In this document: one piece after another, positions 30,930 to 42,141 of the stretch
How the letters are laid out: each line of letters opens with the position of its first letter
How positions within the stretch are numbered: the stretch's first letter is position 1
Assembly: GCA_051453625.1 (NCBI GenBank)
Contig: JBOZIK010000001.1
Coordinates: 22,020,097-22,062,570, forward strand
DNA from: Welwitschia mirabilis
Lineage: Eukaryota; Gnetophyta; Gnetopsida; Welwitschiales
DNA length: 42,474 bases
Direction of reading: 5' to 3'
Made by a program: the position numbers and the translations under genes
Notes under the pieces: generated by a model
What the model saw: the letters and a program-made list of their open reading frames with translations, nothing else
The model's database searches: none
What the model was told of the DNA's origin: nothing

Positions 30930-32824
30930 ATATAGTTGACAAGACTTGATACAACCAAGTTAAAATTAACAATAATTGATGTTTTGGTATATTTAGAAAG
31001 CTAGAAATTTTGTCCTTTTTCAAAATGCTACTTCTATGCTACTATAGACTGCTTCTTCCATCCTTTATCAATAAGAGAGGTTTCTTTTATAATGGGCAGG
31101 CACCCAGCACACAAGCTGACAATCCAAAAAAATATGAATAAATGGTAAGTTATGGGTAATGATAGCAAGATGTGGCTAGGGGTGCATGTTTAAGAGGTTG
31201 TGAGGTTCTCCACTGCTTAACATATAAGAAGTTTTTTTGTAGGTGAAGAAGCCATCATCCAACCTTTTACAAAGTATTTATTGAAGTCTTTGAGAGTTTC
31301 ATTACTGAGGCTTTAAGGATTCTAGTTGAAGGAAAGAGCCTTAACTCAAAGGAGTATGGACAACTTGCTATGGACTCCTTCTATGATGACCATATAATTA
31401 GATTAAAGAGTGGTCATGTTACTAAATCTGGGCTCACTTTGCTATGGCAATTGGCTATAAAAATGATTGACATGTACCTAATGCAATCTAGTAATCATGT
31501 CAAACTGAAGGGATTACACTTCATTCTCTTGAGATATTCATGGGATGGCTTTGGGGTGAACATCCTAACTTTTCTACTTCATTGCCTTAACAAAAAAAAA
31601 AAATCATTCCATTATTCAAGATTCATCTTAGATTTACTAGAGAGTGCTTACTAAAATGCCAAAATCTATGAAAAGGCTTATCCTTAGTCTTGTCCCTTAG
31701 GCCTTTTTCATCTAAGTGTGGAGGAGAAGCAGTGTAGATGCATCTAAGAACTATCCTGCTTCATGCCTCCTAATTGCTTGCTAATTCCTCTTTAGCTTAG
31801 TCCCCCAGGCCTACTTTAATGCACTCCCCTCATTGCCCTGTGATACATATTTTCCTTCACAATTTCCTCAAGCTTCTTGTTCATCATTTTCTTTTCTCCT
31901 CACTCTTCTTCCCCCTCCTTTCCTATCTTGATTTCTTTGGTTTCTTAACCATCCCATTTTCCTTAACCTGTTCCCTTCCCTAGTACTTCTCCATAATCAC
32001 CTCACTCTTTCTTTTTGGATTCCTTAACTTCTCTTTTTGGCTTATTTTCCTCTTCTAAAAAGGACTAGGAACTGCCTTTAGATCTTAAGAATTTTCTTGA
32101 AGATTTTAACCCAATGACTCTAGAATCTCTCATTACATGTCCATTTTAAATTTTGGGACTACTGCATTACTTAGTCAAAAAGAAGGTAAATAAAAAGAAT
32201 TCAATGCTTTCTCTACACATTCAACTAGATAAGGTTCAAGGCATAAAAGCCCAACATTATAAGCCATTACCCAGATGTTAGAAATAAAACTAGAGTTAAA
32301 GTGCTTAAGCACCAAACCTAAAAGCTTAGTAAATGTTGCACAGAAACCTCATTTGAGATTTCTTGAACTGCAAAGCTTCAGATAGTTTCATCAACATTGG
32401 TTGGTAAGATTTAGCAATCATAAAATTACCTAATTCATGTAAGATTAATGCATGGGAGGATTTCATTATATGATTCTTCATAGTTTGTTAAAGATCTTAA
32501 TCATTATCTATTTCATTTTTGCATTAGTGTCATTCATATTTTTGTGAGACACTTATGATGAAATCCCCTATTCAGTCTATTTATTCAAATAGTGATTTTA
32601 ATTTTGGACTCTTTTTTCCTAAAGAAAGTTGATATATTCTTTTTTTTCCTTTAAAATCTAGGTGCTAGTGCCTTACTAAATGATTTATGTGTATTTTTTG
32701 TTAATAGAAAGAAGTTAATTATTAAAAAACAAAAAACAAAAAATTAGATATATAAAAATAGAGAGTAAGAAATAAAAGAAATAGATAGAGAGTATGTGTG
32801 TGAGTGAGAGAAAAAGAGGAAAAT

Positions 32825-32906
<82 letters not shown>

Positions 32907-33230
32907 TATATTTCGTATGAAAGAAGATCATATAATATAAGGATTTGCATTCTTTCTTTGAGAGAGGACTATTTAAACCTTATATAATCTCAACATTACC
33001 TCTCTATGATTTCTCCACATTATCCTCTAAATCCTCTATATCTAATGCCTATATTTAGGTGTTACTATCTTTATGAACTTCCTTTTCTCTTAGGAGGAAG
33101 TAGATCTTAGTGTCATTAATATTTGTTTCAATGAAAGTGATGGAGGAATTTATTCTTTTTATTCTTAGTCTTGATCTCTAAATGTTCTCACTTATCTTTT
33201 TGGGATAATCCTATGGAATTTCTTCAGATC
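30930..33230. other. Stretch between LINE and gypsy LTR, no recognised gene
   Basis: Contains a plus-strand 94-codon frame (31370-31654) running through a poly-A tract, with no recognised domain. A pyrimidine-rich patch (about 31850-32050) and the GATA/AG microsatellite at 32823-32903 are the other notable contents. The A12 at 31591-31602 could be the LINE tail. Confidence 0.4.
32823..32903 (+). repeat. GATA and (AG)33 microsatellite
   Basis: A few ATAG units (32823-32836) pass into an uninterrupted AG run (32837-32902). Frames across it on the minus strand are serine/leucine-repeat artefacts. Confidence 0.95.
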
Positions 33231-33568
33231 CTATGTAATACCCAAGGTCATAGAAGGTAACTGTACACATTAGAATCCCTAGTGATCCTTATATAGCCAA
33301 AATAACATGAGACCACTAGTGAGAAACCAACTCTTTATACATACATATATATTGTTGCAAAGCCAAATTGACCTATTTGTCACACTTGTGGAGCACATTT
33401 TCAGGTCTTATTGATAAGGTTTTTGAGGATTTATGCAAATTATGCAAAGCTTCCATACAGACCACAAAATGTAATAATTTCCAACACTAGAAGCTATTTT
33501 TCCATGATGATGGACCAAAGCATAATGATCAAGATGTAGTTAGGCAAGAAAAACTAATCGTTTACTAT

Positions 33569-33735
33569 GTCATTGGGATAAATCATGCAAAATAATAACC
33601 GTTCCATATGTCATTGGGATAACTCATATAAAATAACGTTGTTCCTTCTATTATTGGGATGACCATTACAAAATGATGTACAAAAATAGTAATTAGACAA
33701 GTTTTGATAGTCATCCCCTTTGTCATTAGAATAAT
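33569..33735 (+). repeat. ~40-bp subrepeats in LTR U3
   Basis: TGTCATTGGGATAA...CATAAAATAA-type units start near 33569, 33610 and 33650, with a more distant TGTCATTAGAATAA near 33721. They lie upstream of the LTR TATA box, where enhancer subrepeats are usual. Confidence 0.65.
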
Positions 33736-33934
33736 ACCTAGGATGACAGTCAGCACAAGTTTGATGGTTAACATGTGCCAAATGTTGGGTGATCATCCAC
33801 TATGTTGTGAGGATAACAAGAAGAAAACAAATAGAATAGTTTGAAAAACCAATCCAATTGTTACGAAAGTGTAGATCCTAATTGTGCCTTTTTATTTCAC
33901 ACTCCTTATCAATCTTTAATCGTCCATTCTAAAC

Positions 33935-33942
33935 TATAAATA
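33935..33942 (+). promoter_or_regulatory. LTR TATA box
   Basis: TATAAATA in context ACTATAAATAGACCC, the strongest TATA-like site in the LTR, about 650 bp before its end. It marks the probable U3/R transition shortly downstream. Confidence 0.6.
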
Positions 33943-34594
33943 GACCCTCTTAGGCCTTATTTGATATCATTTTTATCATCTGAATTCTTATGATGATTGG
34001 AGATTATTTGAGGCAAGAAGATCCATCCTACTTATGAGAAGGACTATTTGGATGTTAGGCAGTGAATCTTCCATTGAGGAGTTTTTGTAGTAAGTGGATG
34101 TACTTCAATTTGGTTAATAAATATATTGATTGAACTGGAATTCTTTTCAAATAATTTCTTATTTCTTCTATATAACTTATCTTACTTGCAATGAAAGTAA
34201 CCCGAATTTGTAATTAATATAGGCTATAAGGACCAATATAAGTGGTAATATATTAGAAATTTGGTTAATTAATTGCATTAGGTTTTCATTCATTCTACAT
34301 TACATTCCATTTCATTTCATTCCATTCCATTGCATCTCATCTCATCTTCATCCTTGTATTGTTTAATTTCATTTCTTATAAAGAAAAATTATAAAAAATG
34401 TTCTTCTTCTCTTTCTGAAATCAATTTGCCAAATTCCCTTTTAGAAGTCTTCTCTAAGTGTAGGACATTTGGGTTGATCCCACTATGCAAATGTGTATTG
34501 TATGCAATTAGATTATTAGCTTTTTATTTATTACAAGTTACACTTGATATTTAGAATATTGAAATTGGAAGCATAAATACACATTACAACATTT

Positions 34595-34612
34595 TAATGC
34601 CATTGTCGGGGA
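34595..34612 (+). promoter_or_regulatory. Primer-binding site, tRNA-Asp type
   Basis: TAATGCCATTGTCGGGGA matches the complement of the plant tRNA-Asp(GTC) 3' end, TGGCGCCGTTGCCGGGGA, at 13 of 18 positions. All five differences are C-to-T or G-to-A. tRNA-Asp priming is known for Athila-type elements. The site begins three bases after the LTR end. Confidence 0.8.
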
Positions 34613-35212
34613 AGACTTTAAGGAAAAAGGAAGATCGTCATTACTCAAGTAAGTATCTTGAATTCACTTAAAATTATTTATTTGAGTAGTGTGTATTTTA
34701 TTTTCTTGGATTTACTTGCAATTAGTTAATTACCTTTTGGTCTACAAGTAACTGCTTGATTATTCATTTGGAGCATACTTTAATATCCTTCCCTTGCAAA
34801 TTGTAATTTTTATTTCTGATTTCTTGTAATTTCCCTTCCTTTACTTTCAAGTGCAATTTTAATTTGAGGGATTTATATTTTAATTTGGTAATTTATATTT
34901 TCAAAAATCATTTTTTTAAATTTATTTTTAGCATTTTATATTTTTTAACATTATTTTTCTAGGTCTATTCCTTCTTTAAAGGATATTGCTAATCCTTGTT
35001 AGGTCTACCCCTCACACTTTATGTGATCTTGGGGATTACCACATTGATTATTGTTTTCAACAAACTTGACCTACACTTTGTGCTTTATGTGATCTAAGTG
35101 GTTGATACATTCATTTGATGTATCGTATTCCTTACACCTTTGAGTGATCCTAGATATTGTTGCCACTTGAATGTAAATAAGTTTATATAAAATAATTTAA
35201 ACTTGTAGGGTA

Positions 35213-36720
35213 ATGATAAATAGCAATAAAGGTAAACACACTCATGAAACACATTTCCTTGAAGAAGAAATCAAAGAAGGTTTAGTGGACTTTAATTCAA
35301 AAACTCAAGATCAGAAAGAAAATTTTATTTCTTTAATTGAGCAAAATAATTATTCTACATTTATTATTTCTTGTTTTCATACCTCTAAACCTTTGAAAAT
35401 TTCTGAAAATCAACCAAGTTCTAATAAAAATCCTACCTTTTCTCCTTTGTCTAATCATCATAATTCTCCTACCTTTATGGAATCTAACAAATCTTCACAT
35501 AAAATATTAAGAGCCTCTAGTTTAAATGTCACTCTAAAGTATATGTTGGCTAATAAAAAGAGGGAACTTCAAAACCCATTTGACCTATTCACTAGAGATG
35601 ATGTAGAGTTAAACAACTTAAATGCCTATCCTACCTTTTCTGAAGAACCTAATGAAGAATAGCTGAAATTAGACTACTTATTTTAACCTCAAGAAATGGA
35701 AAAAATAAAATTTTAAATAGAACCTACATGATTATATTCCCATTTACCTTGAAAGAAAAAGCAAAAAATTGGCTTAAAACTATTCAACACAAGAGTCTTA
35801 AGTCATGGAACCAAGTATAAGAAGTATTTACCAAACAATTCATGAATGATACAGTCATGAGGATAAGAAAAAAAGAGGTAAAAAATTTCCAATAATACCC
35901 TCATGAAGACTACTCCTTAACATATCAAAGATTTTTAATAGTTGTATCATTAAATCTAATGAATGATTTTGCAAAAGAAGAATTTATCGATCATTTCTAT
36001 AGTGGGTTAAATAGTTAAACTAAACAAATAATAGATTTTTCATGTAGTGTAAATTTACTCAATTTAACCTTAGAAGATTCTTGAAAATTATTAGAAGACC
36101 TTGTAGAAAGCAGTCAAAACTAGCCAAAAACTATGTGTAAAGACACTAGAACTGTATGTGAAATGCTTAGAGATTCAGAAAAAAGGACAATATGAAGAAG
36201 AACAACTAAAGGTTAACACCATACTTAGTAATCTTAATAGCATCTTTAAGAGTTACACAAAATCATTAACTAATGCAAAATTACTAGATCAACTCAACCA
36301 TTGTGAAATATTTGATGAAATCTTTCACGCTACTAAGAAACACCCAACTTTACCAACTTGTAGGAAGGCCATGTTCAATGAAGTTTATGCATTCAATCAA
36401 ATGCCAAAGAACTTTGGATTCAACCAACAATATCCACTATGAAATAATGGACCTTCAACCTCTTTAAAACCCTCATTTGCTAAAAAATTTATAAACCATA
36501 ACTTTCAACTCAATTTTTTCAACTATAACTAAAATAACCCTTACTGAGAAATAATGGAAGAACTCAAAAAGATGCAAGATACTAGTAATTAAATCCTAGA
36601 AAACTAGAATAAGAAATTAGAAAATTTGATTGGCCTTCCTCAACAAAACATGCTAGGAAATCAAAGGCCTTAAGGATCACTTGCAATCCCAACTATTCCA
36701 AACCCAGATGATGTGAAGAA
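35213..36720 (+). pseudogene. Gypsy gag (retrotransposon gag domain), several frames
   Basis: The first frame (35213-35662, 149 codons) is a hydrophilic N-terminal region. It is followed by the retrotransposon gag domain in another frame: FPFTLKEKAKNWLKTIQ (from about 35737), matching FPFSLKDKAKxWLxSL, then LTYQRFLIVVSLNLMNDF, FIDHFYSGLN (FYxGLNxxTR) and NLTLEDS plus LLEDLVESSQN (ELLExMAxNxxxW). A third frame (36158-36442) covers the region before the linker. Downstream, IPTIPNPDDVKK and TKSGH correspond to the Athila-type LRSGK region. Capsid-type structural protein; no zinc knuckle was seen. Confidence 0.8.
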
Positions 36721-36913
36721 ATATTGGAAAGTAGTTACCAAAAGTGGACATCACACTACTCCTCATGGATAACTCTTAACTTCTTTCCATAAAGACAAGG
36801 AAGGGCCTTAAAAAGATGATGTTGAAATTCTTGATTAACCAAATCTTCCTCCTACTCTTAACACTAAATCCAACAATAATAACCAACATTTAAAGAAGAA
36901 GACTCCCCCATGG

Positions 36914-37099
36914 ATGGATAGATTGAACATTAATCTAACTTATGATAAGTATTTGAAGGTAATTATGAATCATATTACTATCAACTTACCATTTTGGAAG
37001 ATCCTTCAAGACAAACCCAAGTATAATAAAATTTGGAAGGACTTAATAAGAAGGAGGGAAAAAAGAAGGACAATCCCAAGTAAAGTGTTCATTACATAA
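36914..37099 (+). pseudogene. Gypsy gag-protease linker
   Basis: A 61-codon open frame with NITYDKYLK-like and PFWKILQDKPKYNKIWKDLI strings, the position-equivalent of the LLDAIKQIPxYAKFLKDL segment that precedes protease in Athila relatives. The sequence differs strongly from that of the older gypsy fragment at 22.0 kb, marking a separate subfamily. Confidence 0.6.
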
Positions 37100-37129
37100 T
37101 TCCTTTACAACTTGGTTTCTTAAAAATTT

Positions 37130-37555
37130 CCTTAGTTTAAAGATCTAGGGGCAGCCACTACTTGTGTTGTTTTAAAAGGAAATAATAAAATCAAGAAAGC
37201 ATTAATAGACATAGGGACAAGTTTAAATATTATGCCTTTGCACATTTGTAGAAAGTTTGGATTAGAAGAAAGGTTTAAACCTACTATAATAGTGTTAGAA
37301 TTGACTAATGCAAAAATGAAGAAATTGATAGGGATAATCAAAAACTTAGTAATCCAAATTAAAGAAGCTTTCTATCCTATATATGTGGTCATCATTAAGG
37401 TCAAACATAATGAAGGATACCCTCTACTTTTAGAAAGAGCCTTTTATGTAATAGTCCATTATGTCATTGATACTCACACAGGGATGATGGAATATTATAT
37501 AGGCAATAAAAAGTTTAATATCAGAGTATTCGATCCACTAAAAAAGACAAGGTAG
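37130..37555 (+). pseudogene. Gypsy aspartic protease
   Basis: An open frame of about 140 codons contains ALIDIGTSLNIMPLHICRKF with the catalytic Asp at 37208-37210. This matches the Athila-type protease ALLDLGASxNLMPxSxxxKL, with D-I-G in place of D-x-G, so the active-site triad positions D and G are intact. GIIKNLVIQI corresponds to GIVEDVLVQV, and PLLLERAFY to PLILGRPFL. This is one of the best preserved open segments of the element. It ends at a stop after FDPLKKTR. Confidence 0.8.
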
Positions 37556-38029
37556 ATGAATTAGACATAGAAGAAAAAGTTAGGGCATCCATGTTAGTGC
37601 AACATCATCCTTTAAAAGAAAGGCTCCTTTCATTACATAACTCAACCTTATTTGATTATGAAGAGAAATCTTTTATTATTCTTAAATCTTTAAACTCCTT
37701 CAATCCTTATAACCTCAAATAAGATCTCTTAAACCACTCTTGTAATGATGATTCTCATAAGGACTTTGAACCCATACTTAATCATGATATCCAACATGTA
37801 AGATCCATTGAAATATTTTACATTAAGATGGATGTTTTACAACTCTGAAGGATGAAAATGATCTTTAACTTAAAGAATTACCCAATGGTTTAAAATATAT
37901 TTTCTTAAATGAAAATATTAATAAGCCATTAATCATTATTTCTTAACTTAATCCTTCCCAAGAAAAAGCCTTAATTCAACTTCTTACCTTAAAAATGGAA
38001 GCTTTTCTTAGACTCATAAAGATCTTAGG

Positions 38030-38700
38030 GCTATTCCTTTTCATATTGTTCAACACAAAATTTATTTAGAGGATAATGATAAATCCAACAGGTAACCTCA
38101 AAGAATACTTAATCCTTTCATTAAGCAAGTAGTCAAGGATGAAATAATTAAACTTATGAATGCAAGTATCATCTACGCGATTTCAGATAGTGAATGGGTT
38201 AGCCCTATTATCATAGTATCCAAAAAGGGAGAAAAGTGGCAAGTATGAATTGATTTTAGGAAACTGAATGATGTAACTAAGAAATATCTTTGTCCTTTAT
38301 CTTTTCTTAATTAAGTTCTTGATAGGATTCAAGGTCATGCTTACTATTACTTCCTTGATGGATATAGTGGTTATAACCAAGTGTACATTATCAATGAAGA
38401 CTAATCTTAGATAACCTTAATCTCCCATTTTGGTATTTTTTCCTTTAAAAGAATGTTCTTTGGCCTACGTAATGCTTTGAGAACCTTTCAAAGAGCCATG
38501 ATGGATATTTTCTCAGATATTATTGAGAATTATATTGAGATCCATGGATGACTTTTCTATTTTTTGTGACTCTTTTGAACAAATATTAAAAATATTAGAA
38601 AAATTCCTTGACCATTATATAGAAAGTGGCCTTCATCTTAGTTGGGAAGAGATCCATTTGTGAGGGATGGAATTGTACTTGGTCACCACATTTCTTATAA
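38030..38700 (+). pseudogene. Gypsy reverse transcriptase
   Basis: Motifs in order are FIKQVVKDEIIKLMNASIIY, AISDSEWVSPIIIVSKKG, IDFRKLNDVTKKYLCPLSF, GHAYYYFLDGYSGYNQV (the palm Asp intact), FGLRNALRTFQRAMMDIFSD and, one frame later, MDDFSIF at 38544-38552, the YxDD-equivalent catalytic box. The ending GIVLGHHIS is the usual RT end. Stops replace Gln or other residues at several places, and at least one frameshift lies just before the MDD box. Lineage is Athila/Tat by FLDGYSGYNQ and the linker motifs. Confidence 0.9.
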
Positions 38701-38765
38701 TGATATTAAAATAAACCCTTCCAAGACATCATTAAGACTTCTCTCCTCCAACTAATGTCAAACAA

Positions 38766-39240
38766 GTGAGATTATTTCTTGGTCATGCTAGATTCTATAG
38801 AAGATTCATTAAGTACTATGATAATATTTGCAAACTTATTCATTCCCTTCTTGAAAAGGATGTCAAATTTGATTGGAGTGAAGATTGTCAAAATGCGTTT
38901 GAAAATCTTAAGAACAAAATCACTTTCAAACCCATTGTAGGAGAACACAATTGGACCATAGACTTTGAATTAATGTGTAATGCTAGCAATATTATCATAG
39001 GTGGAGTTTTAGAATAAAAACATGAAAAGGAATGTAAAGTTATTGCTTATGTTAGTAAAACCCTTTTAGGAGCTTAATTAGACTATATCACCATCAAAAA
39101 AGAAATGCTTGCTATCATCTTTTGCCTTGACAAACTAAGACATTAACTTCTTGGTTTTCATACCAATGTCTACACTAATCATGTAGCCATTACTATCTTG
39201 TGACCAAAAAAAAAAATTCAAGTGCTAGACTTATTCGATT
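38766..39240 (+). pseudogene. Gypsy RNase H
   Basis: The frame reads RLFLGHARFYRRFIKYYDNI, LLEKDVKFDWSEDCQNAFEN, then after a stop KVIAYVSKTLLGA, stop, LDYITIKKEMLAIIFCLDKL and LLGFHTNVYTNH. These are the RT connection and RNase H motifs (FLGHxxFYRRFIK, NAQxNYxTxEKExLAIVFAxxKFRxYLLG, VYTDHxAL). The last catalytic Asp (TDH) reads TNH, again a G-to-A type change. A stop at 39075-39077 sits where Gln is conserved (CAA to TAA). Confidence 0.85.
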
Positions 39241-39399
39241 GGTACTTTTCATGTGAGAATTCAACTTAACCATCATAGATACAGAAGGCAAACATAATCA
39301 CTTTTAAGACTCCTCAACATTCAACTTCTAATCAAAGAAAATATGTTCTCCATAGAATAGGGTATTATGAATGAAATGAGCCATATCTCTACTAAATAT

Positions 39400-40605
39400 G
39401 TAAAGATCAAATCATGTGTAAGTGTATGCCTCAATGGGAACAACATGACATTCTTTCCCTTTACCATGGTGGTGTATGTGGAGGTTATTTTAATGGCTAA
39501 AAGATAGCTATAAAAATCCTTCATGTTGGCCTTTATTGGCCTATTTTTTTCAAAGACTCTTTTAATCATGCACAAAGATGTGATGCACATTAATGTTTTG
39601 AAAGCCTAATTAAATCTGATGATATGCTCTTATAACCTATCCTTAAGTGTGAACGTTTTGATTGTTGGTGTATAGATTTTATAGACCCTTTTAAATCATC
39701 TTATTACAATAACAAATTACATCTTGGTAGCCATAGACTATGTCATAAAATGGGTCAAAGTAATTCCTACTCAAACTAATGATGTCAAAATCATGTGTTC
39801 ATTTTTAAAATCCAATATATTCCATAGGTTTGACTTTTCTAGAATCTTAATTAGTGATTAAGGTACCCACTTCCTAAATAAGGCTCTTAGGAAACTCCTT
39901 CTTTCTATAAGAATTTAACATAGAATTGCAAATGCCTATCATCCTTAAATAAATGGTCAAGTCGAGAATGCAAATATAGAGATTAAGAAGATACTTCAAA
40001 AACTCATTTTCAAAAATAAGAAATCTTAGTCTCTCAAAATTAATGATGTGCTATGGGCTTACCATACTACATGGTGTAATTCGCTTGGATTTTCACCTTA
40101 TGAACTTATTTATGGAAAAAATTATGTTTTACCTATTGATGTTTACTACAACTCTTATCATATTATTCATTAACTTAATGTGTTAAATTATGAGGAGAAT
40201 GTTCGCCATCATTTAGTACAACTTTAACACCTTGATGAGAAAAGAATGAGCACTCTCCATAAATAATTCATCTAGAAAGCCTAGGCCAAATTTCATTATG
40301 ACAAAAATCTTCTTCATAAGTCCTTTAAACTAGATCAATTCATGCTTTTGTATAATACTTGAGTACATCTTATATATAATAAGTTGACCTCTAAATGGCT
40401 TGGTCCTTATCATGTGGAAAGGATACATTCTAATGGCTCTATTGAGATCTTTGACCTTCAAACATAAGAAATCCAAAAAGTAAATGGACAAAGGTTAAAA
40501 CTTTATACATCTCTCGATGATTGTTCTTATATCTTAAACATTATAGAAGCAATTAACTTGAAAGATCCCCTTTGCAAGAAGGAGTATCTCCCCTTAGCCA
40601 TCTAC
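39400..40605 (+). pseudogene. Gypsy integrase
   Basis: The HHCC-type zinc region is recognisable as YHGGVCGGYFNG, KILHVGLYWPIFFKDSFNHA and QRCDAH (about 39450-39600). The catalytic core has Asp 1 in FDCWCIDFIDPF (39675-39677), Asp 2 in ILISD, stop, GTHF (39856-39858) and Glu in GQVENANIEIKK (39964-39966). Asp 2 and Glu are separated by exactly 35 codons, the D,D(35)E spacing. The stops at 39859-39861 and 39946-39948 replace conserved Gln. The C-terminus reads KLTSKWLGPYHVERIHSNGS and EIQKVNGQRLKLY, as in Athila/Tat integrases, with no chromodomain. Coding similarity ends near 40605. Confidence 0.9.
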
Positions 40606-42036
40606 TAAATTCTTTCTTAGCTTTATTCCTTGGTTTAAGTTATGAGACTACTTAATCATCTTTAACTTGATTTATTTTTGACTTTCATAGGTGTTACCAT
40701 GATTAAGTAATTCTTTACTTTGGGTTTTCATGTGATAAAGATTAGATTCAGCAAATATTAAGATATTCCAATATGTACAATTAGTCTTCTTGGTTATTTT
40801 ATGCCAAAATATCAATTCATTAATTTGATGCTTGTTTTCAGCCATATAATTTATTACTTCATCATTCCAATGACTAATCAATGCTTGCAAAAAGGGGATC
40901 TAAGATAATAAAAAAGAAAAAGAATGAAAAGCAAGAGGAAAATATGAAAAAAAAAGAAAAAGAAAATTGAATTACCCTCTTGTAATTATACCATGATGTA
41001 CTACTGCAAACATACCAAGGTAAATTTTCTTGAGCGGGGCCTTTACCAGTATGACATAGTAGCTGTGGAAACTTTACTAGAATATTAGTTGGCAATGGTT
41101 TATCTTTGGATTGTACGTCCTTATTCTCTTGAAAGTGGTTTCACTCCCCTCATCATAATGAATGGTATTATTCAACACCCCATTGACTAATAAATTCCAT
41201 CACTCTGAGGCACAAACTTCATAGGCATATGAGTATATTGATCAATGGATGATATTTTATCAAATTACTATGGTTGTCATAGCTGAAGATGGATTGAATT
41301 ATAGTCCAAACATAACTTGATACTTTGATAAGAATAACCATTAGATATTATCATCATCACTACCCTTTTAAATCATACTCTATGATGTTCTACATTAAGT
41401 TATGCATTTTTATATCAAATAGCTTTATAACCTTTACTAAAAAGTTTTGCTAAGTTTGAATTTTGTGCAAAAAAAAGTTAATCTTCTTCATGTACTATCT
41501 TGTCCATTTTCCTTTTTATTTTATCTTAGTTTATCAATTTACCTTTTGAAAGTCATTTTTCTTATCTTTTCCAAAATAATGCTTAGGACTTCATTAGTTT
41601 TTAGTCTAGTTGTTACATTTTTCATCACTCAATTACTATGCATAAAATCAAATTGATCTCTTCATTGATTCATTCTTTAGCATGATAGCATTAATGTTTT
41701 CCTTTCCTTAACCATCTTTCTTTCTTATCACTTCTCCTACCACTTATCCTTGCAATCATGAGATCTTACTCTAGCTTACCTTCTCTTCATGGTTTACATA
41801 ACTCGAGACAACTTTCTCATTTAGTTTTAAGGGGATATATACACATATATTACATGATTTCTAAGCCAAAGTTTTCTACCTACTTTTATATACATAAATA
41901 TATGCAATGATGATGAACTAATTCTTGATAATATACATTGATTTCACTTGTACTTTTTAATAGATTTGATGTATTTCACATGTTGTGCTCTTAATTTTGA
42001 TGATCTACATGTTTTGAGTTTATTTTTATTATTTGG
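40606..42036. other. Non-coding region after integrase, with purine-rich tract
   Basis: About 1.4 kb with no recognised gene. A purine-rich tract (about 40889-40967, runs of A and AAAAG) could be a relative of the internal A/G tract of Athila-type elements or a polypurine tract. The sequence after it does not resemble the 5' LTR at 33234-34591. Athila/Tat elements commonly carry extra sequence between integrase and 3' LTR; no envelope-like frame was recognised. Confidence 0.5.
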
Positions 42037-42136
42037 NNNNNNNNNNNNNNNNNNNNNNNNNNNNNNNNNNNNNNNNNNNNNNNNNNNNNNNNNNNNNNNN
42101 NNNNNNNNNNNNNNNNNNNNNNNNNNNNNNNNNNNN
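42037..42136. other. Assembly gap (100 N)
   Basis: Exactly 100 undetermined bases, a conventional size for a gap of unknown length. The 3' LTR of the preceding gypsy element and the 5' half of the following one may be hidden here. Confidence 0.95.
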
Positions 42137-42141
42137 TATAC

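Larger units (their letters stand above)
33234..34591 (+). mobile_element. Gypsy 5' LTR
   Basis: The right end (TTACAACA, 34591) is fixed by the primer-binding site three bases further on. The left end is placed at TGTAATACCC (33234), a common start for plant gypsy LTRs, giving about 1.36 kb and TGT...ACA ends. The left end is less certain because no second LTR is available for comparison. Inside are U3 subrepeats (33569-33735), a TATA box (33935) and, in the transcribed part, a degenerate CATTC/CATTT repeat (34290-34345). Confidence 0.65.
33234..40605 (+). mobile_element. Athila/Tat-type Ty3/gypsy retrotransposon, 5' LTR to integrase
   Basis: Components occur in the order expected for a plus-strand Ty3/gypsy element: LTR (33234-34591), tRNA-Asp-like primer-binding site (34595-34612), gag (35213-36720), protease (about 37130-37555), RT (about 38030-38700), RNase H (38766-39240) and integrase (39400-40600). 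Assignment to the Athila/Tat lineage rests on the primer site, the gag and protease motifs, and the integrase C-terminus with VNGQRLK and no chromodomain. Internal stops and frameshifts make it defective. No 3' LTR was found before the gap at 42037. Confidence 0.85.

Noticed and set aside
30764-30958. 64-codon minus-strand frame
   Set aside because: It is antisense to the LINE zinc finger, which has intact Cys/His ligands on the plus strand.
32722-32950. Leu/Ser-repeat frames on the minus strand
   Set aside because: They are translations of the AG/GATA microsatellite.
33583-33796. Two overlapping minus-strand frames of about 60 codons
   Set aside because: They lie in the gypsy LTR U3 subrepeats and show no protein family features.
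40960-40990. 3' LTR start at TGAATTACCC after the purine tract
   Set aside because: It resembles the 5' LTR start TGTAATACCC for only a few bases; the following sequence does not match the 5' LTR.
40874-41095. 73-codon minus-strand frame with Phe/Ser runs
   Set aside because: It is the complement of the purine-rich tract after integrase and has no domain.
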